In this document: in pieces, positions 45,218 through 57,687 of the stretch
How positions within the stretch are numbered: position 1 is the first letter of the stretch
How the letters are laid out: the number at the start of each line of letters is the position of its first letter
Source of the DNA: Microbacterium sp.
GTDB taxonomy: Bacteria; Actinomycetota; Actinomycetes; Actinomycetales; Microbacteriaceae
Assembly (NCBI GenBank): GCA_002703245.1
Contig: NZTV01000075.1
Location: forward strand, 38,695-102,694
DNA length: 64,000 nucleotides
Reading direction: 5' to 3'
The notes under the pieces: generated by a model
What the model was told of the DNA's origin: nothing
The model's database searches: none
Seen by the model: only the letters and a program-made list of their open reading frames with translations
Position numbers and translations under genes: made by a program

Positions 45218-45220
<3 letters not shown>
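44518..45220 (-). pseudogene. Remnant of a GH39 beta-xylosidase-like gene (5' truncated, frameshifted)
   Basis: The frame ending at 44518 encodes about 195 residues typical of the GH39 C-terminal region: SLSYWTFTDIFEEAGG, PFHGGFGMLTYHGVPKPTYHGYRFL, ending in a beta-sandwich (TTVRVSGVAAGTRFRVELL). The catalytic barrel with its acid/base and nucleophile Glu is absent. Near 45110 the readable sequence jumps to another frame (TRGVDATANDLRLLRRLVDDSAF) that I do not recognise and that runs into the start of the neighbouring amidohydrolase gene. This looks like a deletion relic. It fits the xylose genes 10 kb downstream. Confidence 0.75.
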
Positions 45221-48322
<3,102 letters not shown>

Positions 48323-48346
<24 letters not shown>

Positions 48347-48372
48347 TTTTGCACTCCCCACCCCAAAGTGCA
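48323..48372. promoter_or_regulatory. Symmetric four-half-site operator of the TetR-exporter operon
   Basis: TGCACT (48323-48328), N11, AGTGCA (48340-48345), TTTT, TGCACT (48350-48355), N11, AGTGCA (48367-48372). All four half-sites are exact, and both outer spacers are 11 nt. Two 23-bp inverted repeats are thus repeated at 27-bp intervals, with a tighter palindrome (AGTGCA-TTTT-TGCACT) in the middle. It straddles the TetR start codon. Two TetR dimers could bind cooperatively. Confidence 0.82.
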
Positions 48373-48428
48373 AATGGCTCTGCGATAAAGGGTCGCTCGG
48401 CGGGGTCGCTCGGGGCGTGGTCTGGGGG

Positions 48429-49271
48429 TTAGGGGTGGGGGCGCCAGGTGTGCTGGGGGGCGTAGCCGAGCAGGCGGCGGGCCTTGTCGATCGACAGCAG
48501 GGTCTCGTGCGCGCCCGGTTCGCCGCGCACCTCGACGTCGGGGAACACCTCGGCGATCAGCTCCTCGTTGGCTCGCTCCATGACGGTGTCGGCGGCTGCG
48601 ATGATGTACGCCTCGAAACCGTCCGGGGCGTTCCGGAGTGCCTTCTCGACCGCCTGCGCCCCGTCCCGGGCGTCGATGTAGCCCCACAGGTTCCATTTGC
48701 GCCGCATCGGGTCATCCTGGAACTCTGCGAACGCCGCGTAGTCCTCGGGTGCCATCACGTTCGAGAAGCGCAGGGCGCTCACCGACAGGTCCGGATGCCA
48801 GCGGACCAGTTCACGCGCCAGCTGCTCCTCGAGCGTCTTCACGATCGAGTACACCGACTCCGGTCGCGGTGCGTACTCCTCGTCGACCGGGATGTACGGC
48901 GGGGGCACGTCGAAGGGGAGTCCCAGGACCGTCTCACTCGACGCGTACACGATCCGACGGATGCCGAGCCGGACGGCCGCCCAGAACACGTTGAACGTCG
49001 AGGGCATGTTGTTGTGGAAGGTCGCCACGTCGGTGCGCAGTCCCGGAGCGGGGATGGCGGCGAGGTGGACGACGGCGTCGAAGGGCGCCGACCGGTCGAC
49101 ACCCCCGAGGGCGTCGACGACCTGGCCGTAGTCGGTGAGGTCGACCTGGACGAATCCCGCCGCGCGTGCGCCGACGACGTCGAAGCCGGTGACGTCGTGT
49201 CCGGCCGTGCGGAGTTCGCGGGCGACGGTCGAGCCGAGCTTTCCGGTGACCCCGGTCAGAGCGATGCGCAT
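48429..49271 (-). CDS. NAD-dependent epimerase/dehydratase (extended SDR, uronate dehydrogenase-like)
   Basis: 280 residues. N-terminal TGVTGKLGSTVAREL (Rossmann TGxxGxxG, here TGVTGKLG), DLTDYGQV near 45, HLAAIPAPG near 70, and the catalytic YSIVKTLEEQ (Tyr-x3-Lys) near 142. The substrate loop ends RRKWNLWGYIDARDGAQA. It most resembles SDRs acting on sugars or uronates. AAGGTGG precedes the ATG. Minus strand, downstream of the LacI gene by 143 nt. Confidence 0.87.
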   Translation of the reverse strand: MRIALTGVTGKLGSTVARELRTAGHDVTGFDVVGARAAGFVQVDLTDYGQVVDALGGVDRSAPFDAVVHLAAIPAPGLRTDVATFHNNMPSTFNVFWAAVRLGIRRIVYASSETVLGLPFDVPPPYIPVDEEYAPRPESVYSIVKTLEEQLARELVRWHPDLSVSALRFSNVMAPEDYAAFAEFQDDPMRRKWNLWGYIDARDGAQAVEKALRNAPDGFEAYIIAAADTVMERANEELIAEVFPDVEVRGEPGAHETLLSIDKARRLLGYAPQHTWRPHP

Positions 49272-49414
49272 CCGGCCACCTTGCCACAGTCCGTGCCGCA
49301 CGCCCGGTGCCGTGACCCGGCGGCGGCCGCCCGCACTTGTTCCGACGGCCGCGCCGCACACCCGTGTTGCGACCGATCGGGGCCGGCCGCGCCGGGGGGC
49401 TCCGGGGAGGAAGC

Positions 49415-50410
49415 TCAGGTGGATGCCCGGGGGACCAGTTCGGTCGGGAGGGTGACCGACGCGGCCGCCCCCGGTGCGCCGTCGGCGGCATCGGCGAGAA
49501 GACCGACCGCGGCGGCAGCCATCTCGCGGATCGGCTGACGCACCGTCGTCAGCGGCGGGTTCAGCCACCGTGCGCCTCGCACGTCGTCGAAGCCGACCAC
49601 CAGCACGTCGTCGGGGACGATGAGCCCCTCGCTCGCCGCGGCGGCGTAGACGCCGGCGGCGAGTTCGTCCGAGACGGCGAACACCCCGAGGCGCTCGCCG
49701 CCGCGCAGGCGTCGCAGCAACGGCAGGATGGCGTCGCGTGCCGCCGGCGCCCGCCACGCGCTCGTGGTCGCATGCACCTCGGCGTGCGGCAGGTGTCGCG
49801 CGAGTTCCTCGACGAACCCGTCGCGTCGTGCCCGGCCGTATCGGAAGGGAGGGTCGCCGCCGAGCACGGCGAACCGTGTCGCGCCACGCGCCGCAAGGTG
49901 GCGCGCGGCCGCGGCGGCACCGGCGCCGTCGGTGGTGCGGACGTTCGGCATCCCGTGGGTCGCCTCGGACGGCGGGTCCAGCAGGACCAGGGGGATCCCC
50001 GATTCCCGAATCGACTCCAGCTGCGCAGTCGTGGGGGAGATGAGGCCCAGCACGACCCCCGCCGATCCGCGCCGTCTCACGCGCACCGGCCAGTCGTCGC
50101 CCGGGAAGTCGGTCTCCTCGGTGAGGACGAGGTCGAAGCCGTGCGCGGTCGCCGCCCCGTGGGCGCCGGCGGTGACCTCGTCAGACCACGGGTTGTGGAA
50201 CCTCCCGAGCACGAGGTCGATCATGTGCCCGCTCGCGGTGGGGCGACCCCCGCGTGCGGGCTCGCGTCGGTAGCCCAGTCTCGCCGCGGCCTCGCGCACG
50301 CGGCGGCGGGTCTGCGCGGAGAGGTCGCCGCGGCCGGAGATGGCGCGGGATGCGGTGGCGACACTGACCCCGGCGGCGGTCGCGACGTCGGTGAGGGTGG
50401 CGGGGGGCAT
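49415..50410 (-). CDS. LacI family transcriptional regulator
   Basis: 331 residues. The HTH with hinge is at about 1-60: ATLTDVATAAGVSVATASRAISGRGDLSAQTRRRVREAAARLGY (recognition VATASRAI). The PBP-like effector domain follows (RRGSAGVVLGLIS, VLGGDPPFRYGRARRDGF, VFAVSDELAAGVY, VVGFDDVRGARWLNPPLTTV). ATG 50410 with AAGGGTGG. It is divergent from the Gfo/Idh-ThuA operon and very likely controls it. The candidate operator TTTTGCGCAAGA is in the 98-nt gap. Confidence 0.93.
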   Translation of the reverse strand: MPPATLTDVATAAGVSVATASRAISGRGDLSAQTRRRVREAAARLGYRREPARGGRPTASGHMIDLVLGRFHNPWSDEVTAGAHGAATAHGFDLVLTEETDFPGDDWPVRVRRRGSAGVVLGLISPTTAQLESIRESGIPLVLLDPPSEATHGMPNVRTTDGAGAAAAARHLAARGATRFAVLGGDPPFRYGRARRDGFVEELARHLPHAEVHATTSAWRAPAARDAILPLLRRLRGGERLGVFAVSDELAAGVYAAAASEGLIVPDDVLVVGFDDVRGARWLNPPLTTVRQPIREMAAAAVGLLADAADGAPGAAASVTLPTELVPRAST

Positions 50411-50435
50411 GGGATCCACCCTTGTGGAGGTCGAT

Positions 50436-50448
50436 GTTTTGCGCAAGA
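50436..50448. promoter_or_regulatory. Candidate LacI operator in the divergent gap
   Basis: The gap contains TGTTTTGCGCAAG with the central palindrome TTGCGCAA (50439-50446), typical of LacI-family sites with a central CG step. The xylA leader holds a related TTGCGCTTGA (minus strand, within 54844-54858). Confidence 0.5.
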
Positions 50449-50508
50449 GGGTGGGAGGCGTCCGGGCCGCGGTGGCACGCTCGTCGCGGAACGACGAGAG
50501 GAGCATCG

Positions 50509-51711
50509 ATGACGATGACCATGCAGGATGCGCCGTTGCGCATCGCCGTGATCGGCAACGGATTCATGGGCCGCATCCACACGCAGGCGTGGCGCACCGC
50601 GCCCCGCTTCTTCGACCTCGGACGCGAGATCGAGCCGATCGTGCTGGTCGGCCGCAGGCCGGAGGGTGCCGCAGCGGCACGCGATCTCGGTTGGCCCGAG
50701 TACGCCACCGACTGGCGCGACGTGGTCACGCGCCCCGACATCGACGTCGTCGACATTTGCACCCCCGGCGACACGCACGCCGAGATCGCCCTCGCGGCGC
50801 TCGCCGCGGGCAAGCACGTGCTGTGCGAAAAGCCGCTGGCCAACTCCGTCGAGGAGGCCGACCGCATGGTCGCCGCCGCCGCGTCGGCATCGAGCGTGGC
50901 GATGTGCGGCTTCAGCTACCGGCGCACCCCGGCGCTCGCCGCCGCGCGGGCGTTGATCGCCGAAGGCGCGCTCGGCGAGATCCGCCATGTGCGCGCGCAG
51001 TACCTGCAGGACTGGCTGAGCGACCCCGATGCGCCCCACACCTGGCGTCTCGATCGCAAGCGCGCCGGATCCGGCACGCTCGGGGACATCGGCGCCCACT
51101 CCATCGACACCGCGCAGTGGCTCCTCGGCGACGACATCACGGCCGTCTCGGCGGTGTTGCGTACCTTCGTGTCCACGCGACCCCCGCTGGCCGGCCAGGC
51201 CGGGCTGGGTGGGGTCGGCGGCTCGGGGGACCGGCTGCCGGTCACCGTCGACGACGCCGCAGCCTTCACGGCGACTTTCGCGGGTGGGGCACTGGGCGTC
51301 TTCGAGGCCACGCGCATGGCCACCGGGCGACGCAACGCGAACCGGATCGAGGTCAACGGATCCCTCGGGTCGGTCGCGTTCGACTTCGAGCGCATGAACG
51401 AACTCGAGTATTACCGTGCCGACGACCCGTCCGGCGCGCAGGGCTTCCGGCGCATCCAGGTCACCGAGCCCGAGCACCCGTATGCCGGGGCGTGGTGGCC
51501 CGCAGGCCACGGACTCGGCTACGAACACCTGTTCACGCACCAGATCGTCGACCTCGTCCGCGCGATCGGGGGCGACCTCGACGCGGCGGCTCCGTCGTTC
51601 GCCGATGCCGCCGACGTGCAGCGCGTGTTGGCCGCGGTGGCGGAGAGCGCGGCGAACGAGGCCGTGATGACGCCGGTGCGCCGGGTCGGCGGAGAGGAGA
51701 GCGAGTCATGA
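50509..51711 (+). CDS. Gfo/Idh/MocA family oxidoreductase
   Basis: 400 residues. Rossmann AVIGNGFMGRIHTQAW at about 13-28, CTPGDTHAEIALAAL near 85, CEKPLANSVEEADRM near 106, and substrate-domain stretches LGDIGAHSIDTAQWLLGDDI and HGLGYEHLFTHQI. Typical of inositol/sugar dehydrogenases; substrate unknown. GAGAGGAG precedes ATG 50509. It is the first gene of an operon with ThuA and a second Gfo/Idh protein; the stop overlaps the next start (ATGA). Confidence 0.92.
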   Translation: MTMTMQDAPLRIAVIGNGFMGRIHTQAWRTAPRFFDLGREIEPIVLVGRRPEGAAAARDLGWPEYATDWRDVVTRPDIDVVDICTPGDTHAEIALAALAAGKHVLCEKPLANSVEEADRMVAAAASASSVAMCGFSYRRTPALAAARALIAEGALGEIRHVRAQYLQDWLSDPDAPHTWRLDRKRAGSGTLGDIGAHSIDTAQWLLGDDITAVSAVLRTFVSTRPPLAGQAGLGGVGGSGDRLPVTVDDAAAFTATFAGGALGVFEATRMATGRRNANRIEVNGSLGSVAFDFERMNELEYYRADDPSGAQGFRRIQVTEPEHPYAGAWWPAGHGLGYEHLFTHQIVDLVRAIGGDLDAAAPSFADAADVQRVLAAVAESAANEAVMTPVRRVGGEESES

Positions 51712-52406
51712 CTCGCACGGCGATCGTTGTCCGCGGCGGCTGGGAGGGGCATCACCCCGTCGAGGCGACCGAGGTGTTCCTGCCGTACCTCCGCGCCGAA
51801 GGGTTCGATGTCCGCGTCGAGGACAGCCCCGAGGTGTACACCGACGCGGAGCGGATGGCGGTGACCGACCTGGTGGTGCAGTCCGTGACGATGTCGGAGA
51901 TCTCCGACGACGCGGTGAAGGGACTGCGCGCCGCCGTCGAGGCGGGCACCGGCCTCGCGGGGTGGCACGGCGGAATCGCCGACTCGTTCCGCAACAGCGC
52001 CGACTACCTGCAGCTGGTCGGCGGGCAGTTCGCCACGCATCCCTCCAAGCACCCCGATGAGCTGCGCGGCGACGAGACCGACAACTACCTCACCTATCGG
52101 GTGACCATGACAGACCTCGGCCGTGAACATGAGATCACCCGCGGCATCGAGGACTTCACGCTGCACACCGAGCAGTACTGGGTGTTGCACGACGACCTCA
52201 TCGACGTGCTCGCCACCACGACCCATCCGGTGCAGCCCTATCACCCGTGGCACCGGCCCCTGACCTCGCCGGCGGTGTGGACCAGGCTGTGGGGGCGCGG
52301 CCGCGTGTTCGTCGCCACCCCCGGGCACAGCGTCGAGGTCCTGCGCGACGACGAGGTCCGGACCATCATCGAGAGGGGGATGCTGTGGGCAGCCCGCACA
52401 CGGTAG
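51708..52406 (+). CDS. ThuA domain protein (trehalose/sugar utilisation type)
   Basis: 232 residues, glutamine-amidotransferase-like ThuA fold. VVRGGWEGHHPVEATEVFLPYL near 7, GTGLAGWHGGIADSFRNSADYLQLVGGQFATHP near 85, and PYHPWHRPLTSPAVWTRLWGRGRVFVATPGH near 180 are diagnostic. ThuA/ThuB are implicated in conversion of disaccharides via 3-keto sugars; ThuB-type dehydrogenases are Gfo/Idh proteins, present on both sides here. Overlaps both neighbours (4 nt and 22 nt), so it is tightly coupled. Confidence 0.93.
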   Translation: MTRTAIVVRGGWEGHHPVEATEVFLPYLRAEGFDVRVEDSPEVYTDAERMAVTDLVVQSVTMSEISDDAVKGLRAAVEAGTGLAGWHGGIADSFRNSADYLQLVGGQFATHPSKHPDELRGDETDNYLTYRVTMTDLGREHEITRGIEDFTLHTEQYWVLHDDLIDVLATTTHPVQPYHPWHRPLTSPAVWTRLWGRGRVFVATPGHSVEVLRDDEVRTIIERGMLWAARTR

Positions 52407-53470
52407 GGATCGTCGGCCTCGGGGTCATCTCCCGGGCCTACCTCGACACGCTCGCCGGGGTCGACGGCGTGCGCATCACCGCCGTCGCCGACCTCAACCT
52501 CGCCCGCGCGGAGGCCGCCGCCGCGGACCTCCCCGGATGTCGCGCGCTCACGACGTCCGAGCTCGTCGCCGACCCCGACGTCGACACGGTGTTGAACCTC
52601 ACCATCCCGGCCGCGCACGCCGAGGTGGCCCTGGCGGCCATCGCAGGCGGCAAGGACGTGTTCGGCGAGAAGCCGCTCGCGGCGACCTTCGCCGAGGCGC
52701 AGGGTGTGATGGCGGCCGCCGAACGTGCCGGGGTCCGGGTGGGATGCGCCCCCGACACCGTGCTGGGGACCGGCGTGCAGACCGGGCGGCGCGCGGTCGA
52801 CGACGGCCTGATCGGCGACCCGGTCGGCGCGACGGCCACGTGGGTCTCGCCCGGGCACGAGCACTGGCATCCGCAGCCCGACTTCTACTACCGGGCCGGC
52901 GGCGGTCCGCTGCTGGACATGGGGCCGTACTACCTCACCTCCCTCGTGCAGGTGCTCGGTCCGGTCGTCGCCGTCTCGGGTGCCGCGTCGCGTGCTCACG
53001 CGACGCGGGTGATCGGGTCGGGGCCCCGCGCCGGTGAGCACGTGGCGGTCGAGATCGATACGCACGTCGCGGGCGTCCTCGAGCACGCGGGTGGCGCGAT
53101 CTCGACGGTCACCATGAGCTTCGACGGCGTCGCCACCTCGGCGCGCCCACTGGAGGTGTACGGCACAGAAGGCGCGGTGGTCCTGCCCGATCCGAACCTC
53201 CATGCCGGCGACGTCTCGCTGTACCGCCGTGGGGGAGAGGGGTGGCAGGAGCTGGCCCCGTCCGCCGGGTACGAGGACGCCGCTCGCGGTGTCGGACTGC
53301 TCGACTTCGTCGCCGGGCACGGGCGCGCCGGAGGGGCGATGGCGCTTCACGTGCTCGAGATCATGGAGTCGCTGCACGAGGCGGCCGCGGCACATGCGCG
53401 GCGGGAGCTGACCACCACGGTCGAGCGCCCCTCCCCGGTTCCCCTGACCCCCGCATCCGCCTGGCGCTGA
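52385..53470 (+). CDS. Gfo/Idh/MocA family oxidoreductase (ThuB-like position)
   Basis: 361 residues. Rossmann VGIVGLGVISRAYLD near 8, LTIPAAHAEVALAAI near 74, FGEKPLAATFAEAQGV near 96, and HEHWHPQPDFYYRAGGGPLLDMGPYYLTSLVQVLG near 165, a motif set common for Gfo/Idh partners of ThuA. GTG 52385 lies within the ThuA gene with GAGAGGGGGATG just upstream. Probably catalyses sugar 3-oxidation or its reversal with the flanking paralogue (inference). The operon ends here; a convergent ROK gene follows after 75 nt. Confidence 0.9.
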   Translation: MGSPHTVGIVGLGVISRAYLDTLAGVDGVRITAVADLNLARAEAAAADLPGCRALTTSELVADPDVDTVLNLTIPAAHAEVALAAIAGGKDVFGEKPLAATFAEAQGVMAAAERAGVRVGCAPDTVLGTGVQTGRRAVDDGLIGDPVGATATWVSPGHEHWHPQPDFYYRAGGGPLLDMGPYYLTSLVQVLGPVVAVSGAASRAHATRVIGSGPRAGEHVAVEIDTHVAGVLEHAGGAISTVTMSFDGVATSARPLEVYGTEGAVVLPDPNLHAGDVSLYRRGGEGWQELAPSAGYEDAARGVGLLDFVAGHGRAGGAMALHVLEIMESLHEAAAAHARRELTTTVERPSPVPLTPASAWR

Positions 53471-53545
53471 GCCCCACGGGTGGGTGCGGGCAGGCGCGAA
53501 TGCGTCTCCCGAGGGTGGAGGTCTGTGGCCGTCCCGACCATGCGG

Positions 53546-54724
53546 TCACGCCGAGGCGAGGGCGCCCGCAGGGTCGGTCAGCAGCGGTGCGAACGCCGCC
53601 TCGGCGGCGCCGATGAGCAGTCGGTCCTCGGCGAGGGCGGCGGTGCGGATCTCGACGTCTTCGGCCGCGGCGGGCATGCATTGGGCCTGCATCGCCTCGA
53701 CCAGGGCGGCGGGATCGCTCTCGGCGAGGGTCGCGAGAAAGCCGCCGAGGATCACGACCGACGGGTTCAGCACGTTGACCGCATTCCCGAGGGCCGTGGC
53801 GAGGATGCCGCGCTGACGCATGATCTCGTCGCGCACATCCACGGCGGTCGATCCCGACAGTGCCGCGGCGAGTGTCGGCTCGTCGGCCGAGGTCAGCCGC
53901 GCGGCGGCCAGGAGTCTCGCCCTGCTCACCTCGTCCTCCAGTACGCCGTCGTCTGCCCGCCGATGCGTGGCCGAGGCGATCCCGGGACGGTTCTGGCCGA
54001 ATTCGCCGGCATACCCGGATGCACCGGCCAGGGGCATCCCGGCCACGATCACGCCACCACCGATGCCGGATGCGCCACCGTTGAGATAGACGAGGTGGTC
54101 CACGCCGACACCGGCGCCGAAGCGGTGCTCGGCGATCGCGCCGAGGGTCGCGTCGTTGTCGACGGCGGCGGGCAGGCCCGTGGCCTGTTCGGTCATGGCG
54201 CGCAGCGGGGTGTCCCGCCAGCGCAGGTGCGGGGCATGGCGGACAAGGCCGTCTGCGGCGCGGACCAGTCCCGGTACCGCGAGGCCCACGCCGACGAATC
54301 TCGCGCCCGCCAACTCCCCCCGGGCCCAGCGGTCGACGGCGTCGGCGAGCTGGGCGACGGTCGTCTCGGGCGAGGGCAGGTCGGTGGTCTCGAGGCGTTC
54401 GCGCACCCTGATCTCGCCGTCCAGGCCCACGGCGGCGAGGGTGAGCGCGTCGACCTCGGGGTTGGCGGCCAGCACCACCACATCCGGATTCGCCGCGACC
54501 ACGGGGGAGGGCCGGCCGACGCGCTTGGTGGGGTCGGGGGCGCGTTCGATCACCAGGCCGAGCTCGACCAGTTCGGCGGCCAGCGCCGCGACGGTCGAGC
54601 GGTTCAGCCCGGTGGCGGCCGTCAGCTGCGCGCGAGACAGCGCACGTTCGCGGTGCACCAGCTCGAGGAACCGGGCGAGGTTGCCGCGACGCATGTCCTC
54701 CACGGTCGACATGGCGCTCAGCAT
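53546..54724 (-). CDS. ROK family transcriptional regulator (XylR-like)
   Basis: 392 residues. N-terminal winged HTH at about 10-75 ([32 protein letters not shown]), then the ROK sugar-kinase-like domain with [10 protein letters not shown] near 150, [17 protein letters not shown] near 195 and [17 protein letters not shown] near 220. The usual zinc-binding CxCGxxGCxE cluster is replaced by a cysteine-free stretch after AGEFGQ, which is notable. It is divergent from xylA, so a xylose repressor role is likely. The start has AGAGGAG 6-7 nt upstream. Confidence 0.92.
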   Translation of the reverse strand: MLSAMSTVEDMRRGNLARFLELVHRERALSRAQLTAATGLNRSTVAALAAELVELGLVIERAPDPTKRVGRPSPVVAANPDVVVLAANPEVDALTLAAVGLDGEIRVRERLETTDLPSPETTVAQLADAVDRWARGELAGARFVGVGLAVPGLVRAADGLVRHAPHLRWRDTPLRAMTEQATGLPAAVDNDATLGAIAEHRFGAGVGVDHLVYLNGGASGIGGGVIVAGMPLAGASGYAGEFGQNRPGIASATHRRADDGVLEDEVSRARLLAAARLTSADEPTLAAALSGSTAVDVRDEIMRQRGILATALGNAVNVLNPSVVILGGFLATLAESDPAALVEAMQAQCMPAAAEDVEIRTAALAEDRLLIGAAEAAFAPLLTDPAGALASA

Positions 54725-54816
54725 GCGTTTCTCCTCTGTGACGTCTCAGGCCGCGCGGGGAGGGCCGCTCGCGGGGCGTGGGCCGAGCCTAGCGGGACGA
54801 TGCGGGCGATTCCGCG

Positions 54817-54858
54817 TTGACCCGCGGGTCACCGTGTTATACGTTGTCAAGCGCAACA
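54817..54858 (+). promoter_or_regulatory. xylA promoter and operator region
   Basis: -35 TTGACC (54817-54822) and -10 TATACG (54838-54843), 15 nt apart. A perfect 14-bp palindrome TGACCCGCGGGTCA (54818-54831) overlaps the -35. An imperfect inverted repeat TTGTCAAGCGCAACAA (54844-54859) follows the -10. The ATG is at 54885 with GGAGAAG. The palindrome is a good candidate for the divergent ROK repressor; the second repeat resembles the putative LacI site. Confidence 0.55.
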
Positions 54859-54884
54859 ATTCCTTCACTCGACGCGGAGAAGAC

Positions 54885-56075
54885 ATGCCCACCCCCACCC
54901 CTGCCGACAAGTTCACCTTCGGCCTCTGGACCATCGGCTACAACGGCACCGACCCGTTCGGCGGGCCCACCCGTCGCCCTCTCGACGTGGTGCACGCCGT
55001 CGAGAAGCTCGCCGAACTCGGCGCGTACGGCATGACCTTCCACGATGACGACCTGTTCGCGTTCGGCTCGACCGACGCCGAGCGTCAGACGCAGATCGAC
55101 CGCCTCAAGGGTGCGCTCGAGGCGACGGGGTTGACCATTCCGATGGTGACCACCAACCTCTTCTCGGCGCCGGTGTTCAAGGACGGCGGCTTCACCTCCA
55201 ACGACCGACAGGTCCGTCGTTTCGCGCTCCGCAAGGTGCTGCGCAACATCGACCTGGCCGCCGAACTCGGCGCCAAGACCTTCGTCATGTGGGGCGGTCG
55301 GGAAGGCGCCGAGTACGACTCGGCCAAGGACGTGCGGGCCGCGCTCGAGCGCTACCGCGAGGCCGTCGACCTGCTCGGCGACTACGTCACCGACAAGGGC
55401 TACGACATCCGCTTCGCCATCGAGCCCAAGCCCAACGAGCCCCGCGGCGACATCCTGCTGCCCACCGTCGGCCACGCGCTCGCGTTCATCGAGTCGCTCG
55501 CACGGCCGGAGCTGGTCGGCCTGAACCCCGAGGTCGGGCACGAGCAGATGGCGGGACTGAACTTCACCGCCGGCATCGCCCAGGCGCTGTACCACGGCAA
55601 GCTCTACCACATCGATCTCAACGGCCAGCGGGGCATCAAGTACGACCAGGACCTCGTATTCGGCCACGGCGACCTGCACAACGCGTTCTCGCTGGTCGAC
55701 CTGCTCGAAAACGGTGGCGTCAACGGAGGCCCCTCCTACGACGGCCCCCGCCACTTCGACTACAAGCCCAGCCGCACCGAGGACGAGACCGGCGTGTGGG
55801 ACTCCGCCGCCGCGAACATGCGCACCTACCTGCTGCTGAAGGAGCGCGCTGCGGCCTTCCGCGCCGACCCCGAGGTGCAGGAGGCGCTCGAAGCGGCGAA
55901 GGTCACCGAGTTGTCGCAGCCCACGCTGGGCGCCGGGGAGTCCTACGACGACCTGCTCGCCGACCGCTCGGCCTACGAGGACTTCGACGCCTCGGCCTAC
56001 CTCGGCGGCAAGGGCTTCGGCTTCGTCCGCCTGCAGCAGCTGGCCACCGAGCACCTGATGGGCGCCCGCGGCTGA
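54885..56075 (+). CDS. xylA: Xylose isomerase
   Basis: D-xylose to D-xylulose, Mg/Mn-dependent TIM barrel, cytoplasmic. 396 residues, the class I (actinomycete) length. Landmarks: [15 protein letters not shown] at about 12-26, [12 protein letters not shown] near 51 (base-pair His), [13 protein letters not shown] near 133, metal ligands in [12 protein letters not shown] near 183, [16 protein letters not shown] near 212 and [22 protein letters not shown] near 242. First gene of the xylA-xylB operon; 94 nt to xylB. Confidence 0.98.
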   Translation: MPTPTPADKFTFGLWTIGYNGTDPFGGPTRRPLDVVHAVEKLAELGAYGMTFHDDDLFAFGSTDAERQTQIDRLKGALEATGLTIPMVTTNLFSAPVFKDGGFTSNDRQVRRFALRKVLRNIDLAAELGAKTFVMWGGREGAEYDSAKDVRAALERYREAVDLLGDYVTDKGYDIRFAIEPKPNEPRGDILLPTVGHALAFIESLARPELVGLNPEVGHEQMAGLNFTAGIAQALYHGKLYHIDLNGQRGIKYDQDLVFGHGDLHNAFSLVDLLENGGVNGGPSYDGPRHFDYKPSRTEDETGVWDSAAANMRTYLLLKERAAAFRADPEVQEALEAAKVTELSQPTLGAGESYDDLLADRSAYEDFDASAYLGGKGFGFVRLQQLATEHLMGARG

Positions 56076-56169
56076 GGCCGTCGTGCCGAGACCCGGGCCT
56101 GCGTCCGAGACCCCGCCGCGTGCGGCCCGGTCTCCGACGTCGCGCCCGGTCTCACCGAGAGGAGACGCG

Positions 56170-57489
56170 ATGACACTCGTCGCGGGGGTCGACTCATCGA
56201 CCCAGTCGTGCAAAGTCGTGATCGTCGACGCCGCCACCGGGGCCGTGGTGCGCGAAGGGCGCGCCGCGCATCCCGACGGCACCGAGGTCGATCCCGCCGC
56301 CTGGTGGCGGGCCCTGCAGGAGGCGATCGACGCCGCCGGCGGGCTCGACGACGTCGCCGCATGGAGCATCGGCGGTCAACAGCACGGGATGGTCGCGCTG
56401 GATGCGGAGGGCCGGGTCGTGCGTGACGCGCTGCTGTGGAACGATACCCGCTCGGCCGGCGCCGCGGCGGCCCTCATCGACGAGTTCGGTGCCGAGACGC
56501 TCGCCCGACGGACGGGGCTCGTCCCGGTCGCGTCGTTCACCATCACGAAGGTGCGCTGGCTGCGGGACGCCGAGCCCGACAACGCCGCACGCGTCGCGGC
56601 CGTCGCTCTCCCGCACGACTGGCTCACGTGGCGGCTGCGCGGGTTCGGACCGGCCGAAGCGTCACCCCGCGGGCCCGTGCTCGAAGAGCTGGTGACCGAT
56701 CGGTCGGACGCCTCCGGGACCGGATACTGGAGCCCCGAGGCATGGGCGCCGGACGTGGACGGATACGATCGCGAGCTGCTGATCGCCGCCCTCGGACACG
56801 CCGCGGTGCTGCCGCGCGTGCTCGGGCCGGGCCAGTGGGTCACCGACGAGGCCGGGCGCCGCGTCGCCCCCGGCGCCGGCGACAACGCCGCCGCCGCACT
56901 CGGCGTCGGCGCGGCCACGGGTGACGTCGTCGTCTCGATCGGCACGTCGGGCACCGTCTTCGCCGTCAGTGCCGCCCGCACCATCGACCCGTCGGGCACC
57001 GTCGCGGGCTTCGCGGACGCCGACGGCGGCTACCTGCCCATCGTGGTCACCCTGAACGCCGCCCGCGTGCTGGATGCGATCGCGCGCCTGCTCGGCGTCG
57101 ATCACGCCGAGCTCAGCGACCTCGCCCTCGCCGCCGAACCCGGCGCGGGCGGCCTCTCCCTCGTGCCGTACTTCGAGGGCGAACGGACCCCGAACCTGCC
57201 GGATGCGACCGCCTCCCTGACGGGCATGACCCTGGCCTCCACGACACGGGAGAACCTCGCCCGTGCCGCGGTCGAGGGGATGCTGTCCGGTCTCGGTGCC
57301 GGATTGGACGCGCTTCGCGCACTCGGGGTCCCGCTGGAGCGGGCGCTGCTCATCGGCGGTGCCGCGCAGTCTCCGGCGGTGCGTGCGATCGCCCCGGCCC
57401 TGCTCGGTCTTCCCGTGGAGGTGCCCACCCCCGGCGAGTACGTCGCGCTCGGCGCAGCTCGCCAGGCCACCCGCGTCGCCCGAGGCTGA
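56170..57489 (+). CDS. xylB: Xylulokinase
   Basis: FGGY-family kinase, xylulose to xylulose 5-phosphate, 439 residues. [14 protein letters not shown] at about 4-17 is the phosphate-1 motif, [14 protein letters not shown] near 64 the substrate motif, ALLWNDTRS near 90, [13 protein letters not shown] near 236, [12 protein letters not shown] near 255 and [15 protein letters not shown] near 395. The central loop is shorter than in E. coli XylB, as usual in actinobacteria. Shine-Dalgarno GAGAGGAG. The inverted-repeat element follows 40 nt after the stop. Confidence 0.97.
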   Translation: MTLVAGVDSSTQSCKVVIVDAATGAVVREGRAAHPDGTEVDPAAWWRALQEAIDAAGGLDDVAAWSIGGQQHGMVALDAEGRVVRDALLWNDTRSAGAAAALIDEFGAETLARRTGLVPVASFTITKVRWLRDAEPDNAARVAAVALPHDWLTWRLRGFGPAEASPRGPVLEELVTDRSDASGTGYWSPEAWAPDVDGYDRELLIAALGHAAVLPRVLGPGQWVTDEAGRRVAPGAGDNAAAALGVGAATGDVVVSIGTSGTVFAVSAARTIDPSGTVAGFADADGGYLPIVVTLNAARVLDAIARLLGVDHAELSDLALAAEPGAGGLSLVPYFEGERTPNLPDATASLTGMTLASTTRENLARAAVEGMLSGLGAGLDALRALGVPLERALLIGGAAQSPAVRAIAPALLGLPVEVPTPGEYVALGAARQATRVARG

Positions 57490-57531
57490 GTCGCGTCGCC
57501 GTGCCGGGGCGGGCATTCGCCCGGGCGCGGC

Positions 57532-57612
57532 GTGAACAACACAGGAGATCCGGGCGTCGCCACGCCCGGGCCGCACACGTGGCTGGATTCGGGCGCGGAT
57601 CTCCTGTGTTGT
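57532..57612. repeat. Extragenic element: perfect 17-bp inverted repeat (copies 1 and 2 of the motif)
   Basis: Left arm ACAACACAGGAGATCCG (57536-57552) and right arm CGGATCTCCTGTGTTGT (57596-57612) are exact reverse complements with a 43-nt centre. The centre starts with its own hairpin CGGGCGT-CGCC-ACGCCCG. The left arm belongs to GTGAACRACACAGGRGATC, which occurs again at 59392. It could act as a bidirectional terminator between the convergent xylB and ThuA genes, or as a dispersed REP-like or mobile element. Confidence 0.85.
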
Positions 57613-57687
57613 CGACGGCGAGAGGTCCGGCCGGTCCGGTCAGTCGCCCCCTACTTCGGGCGGCGGCCACGCTCCCGACGGGTGCGG

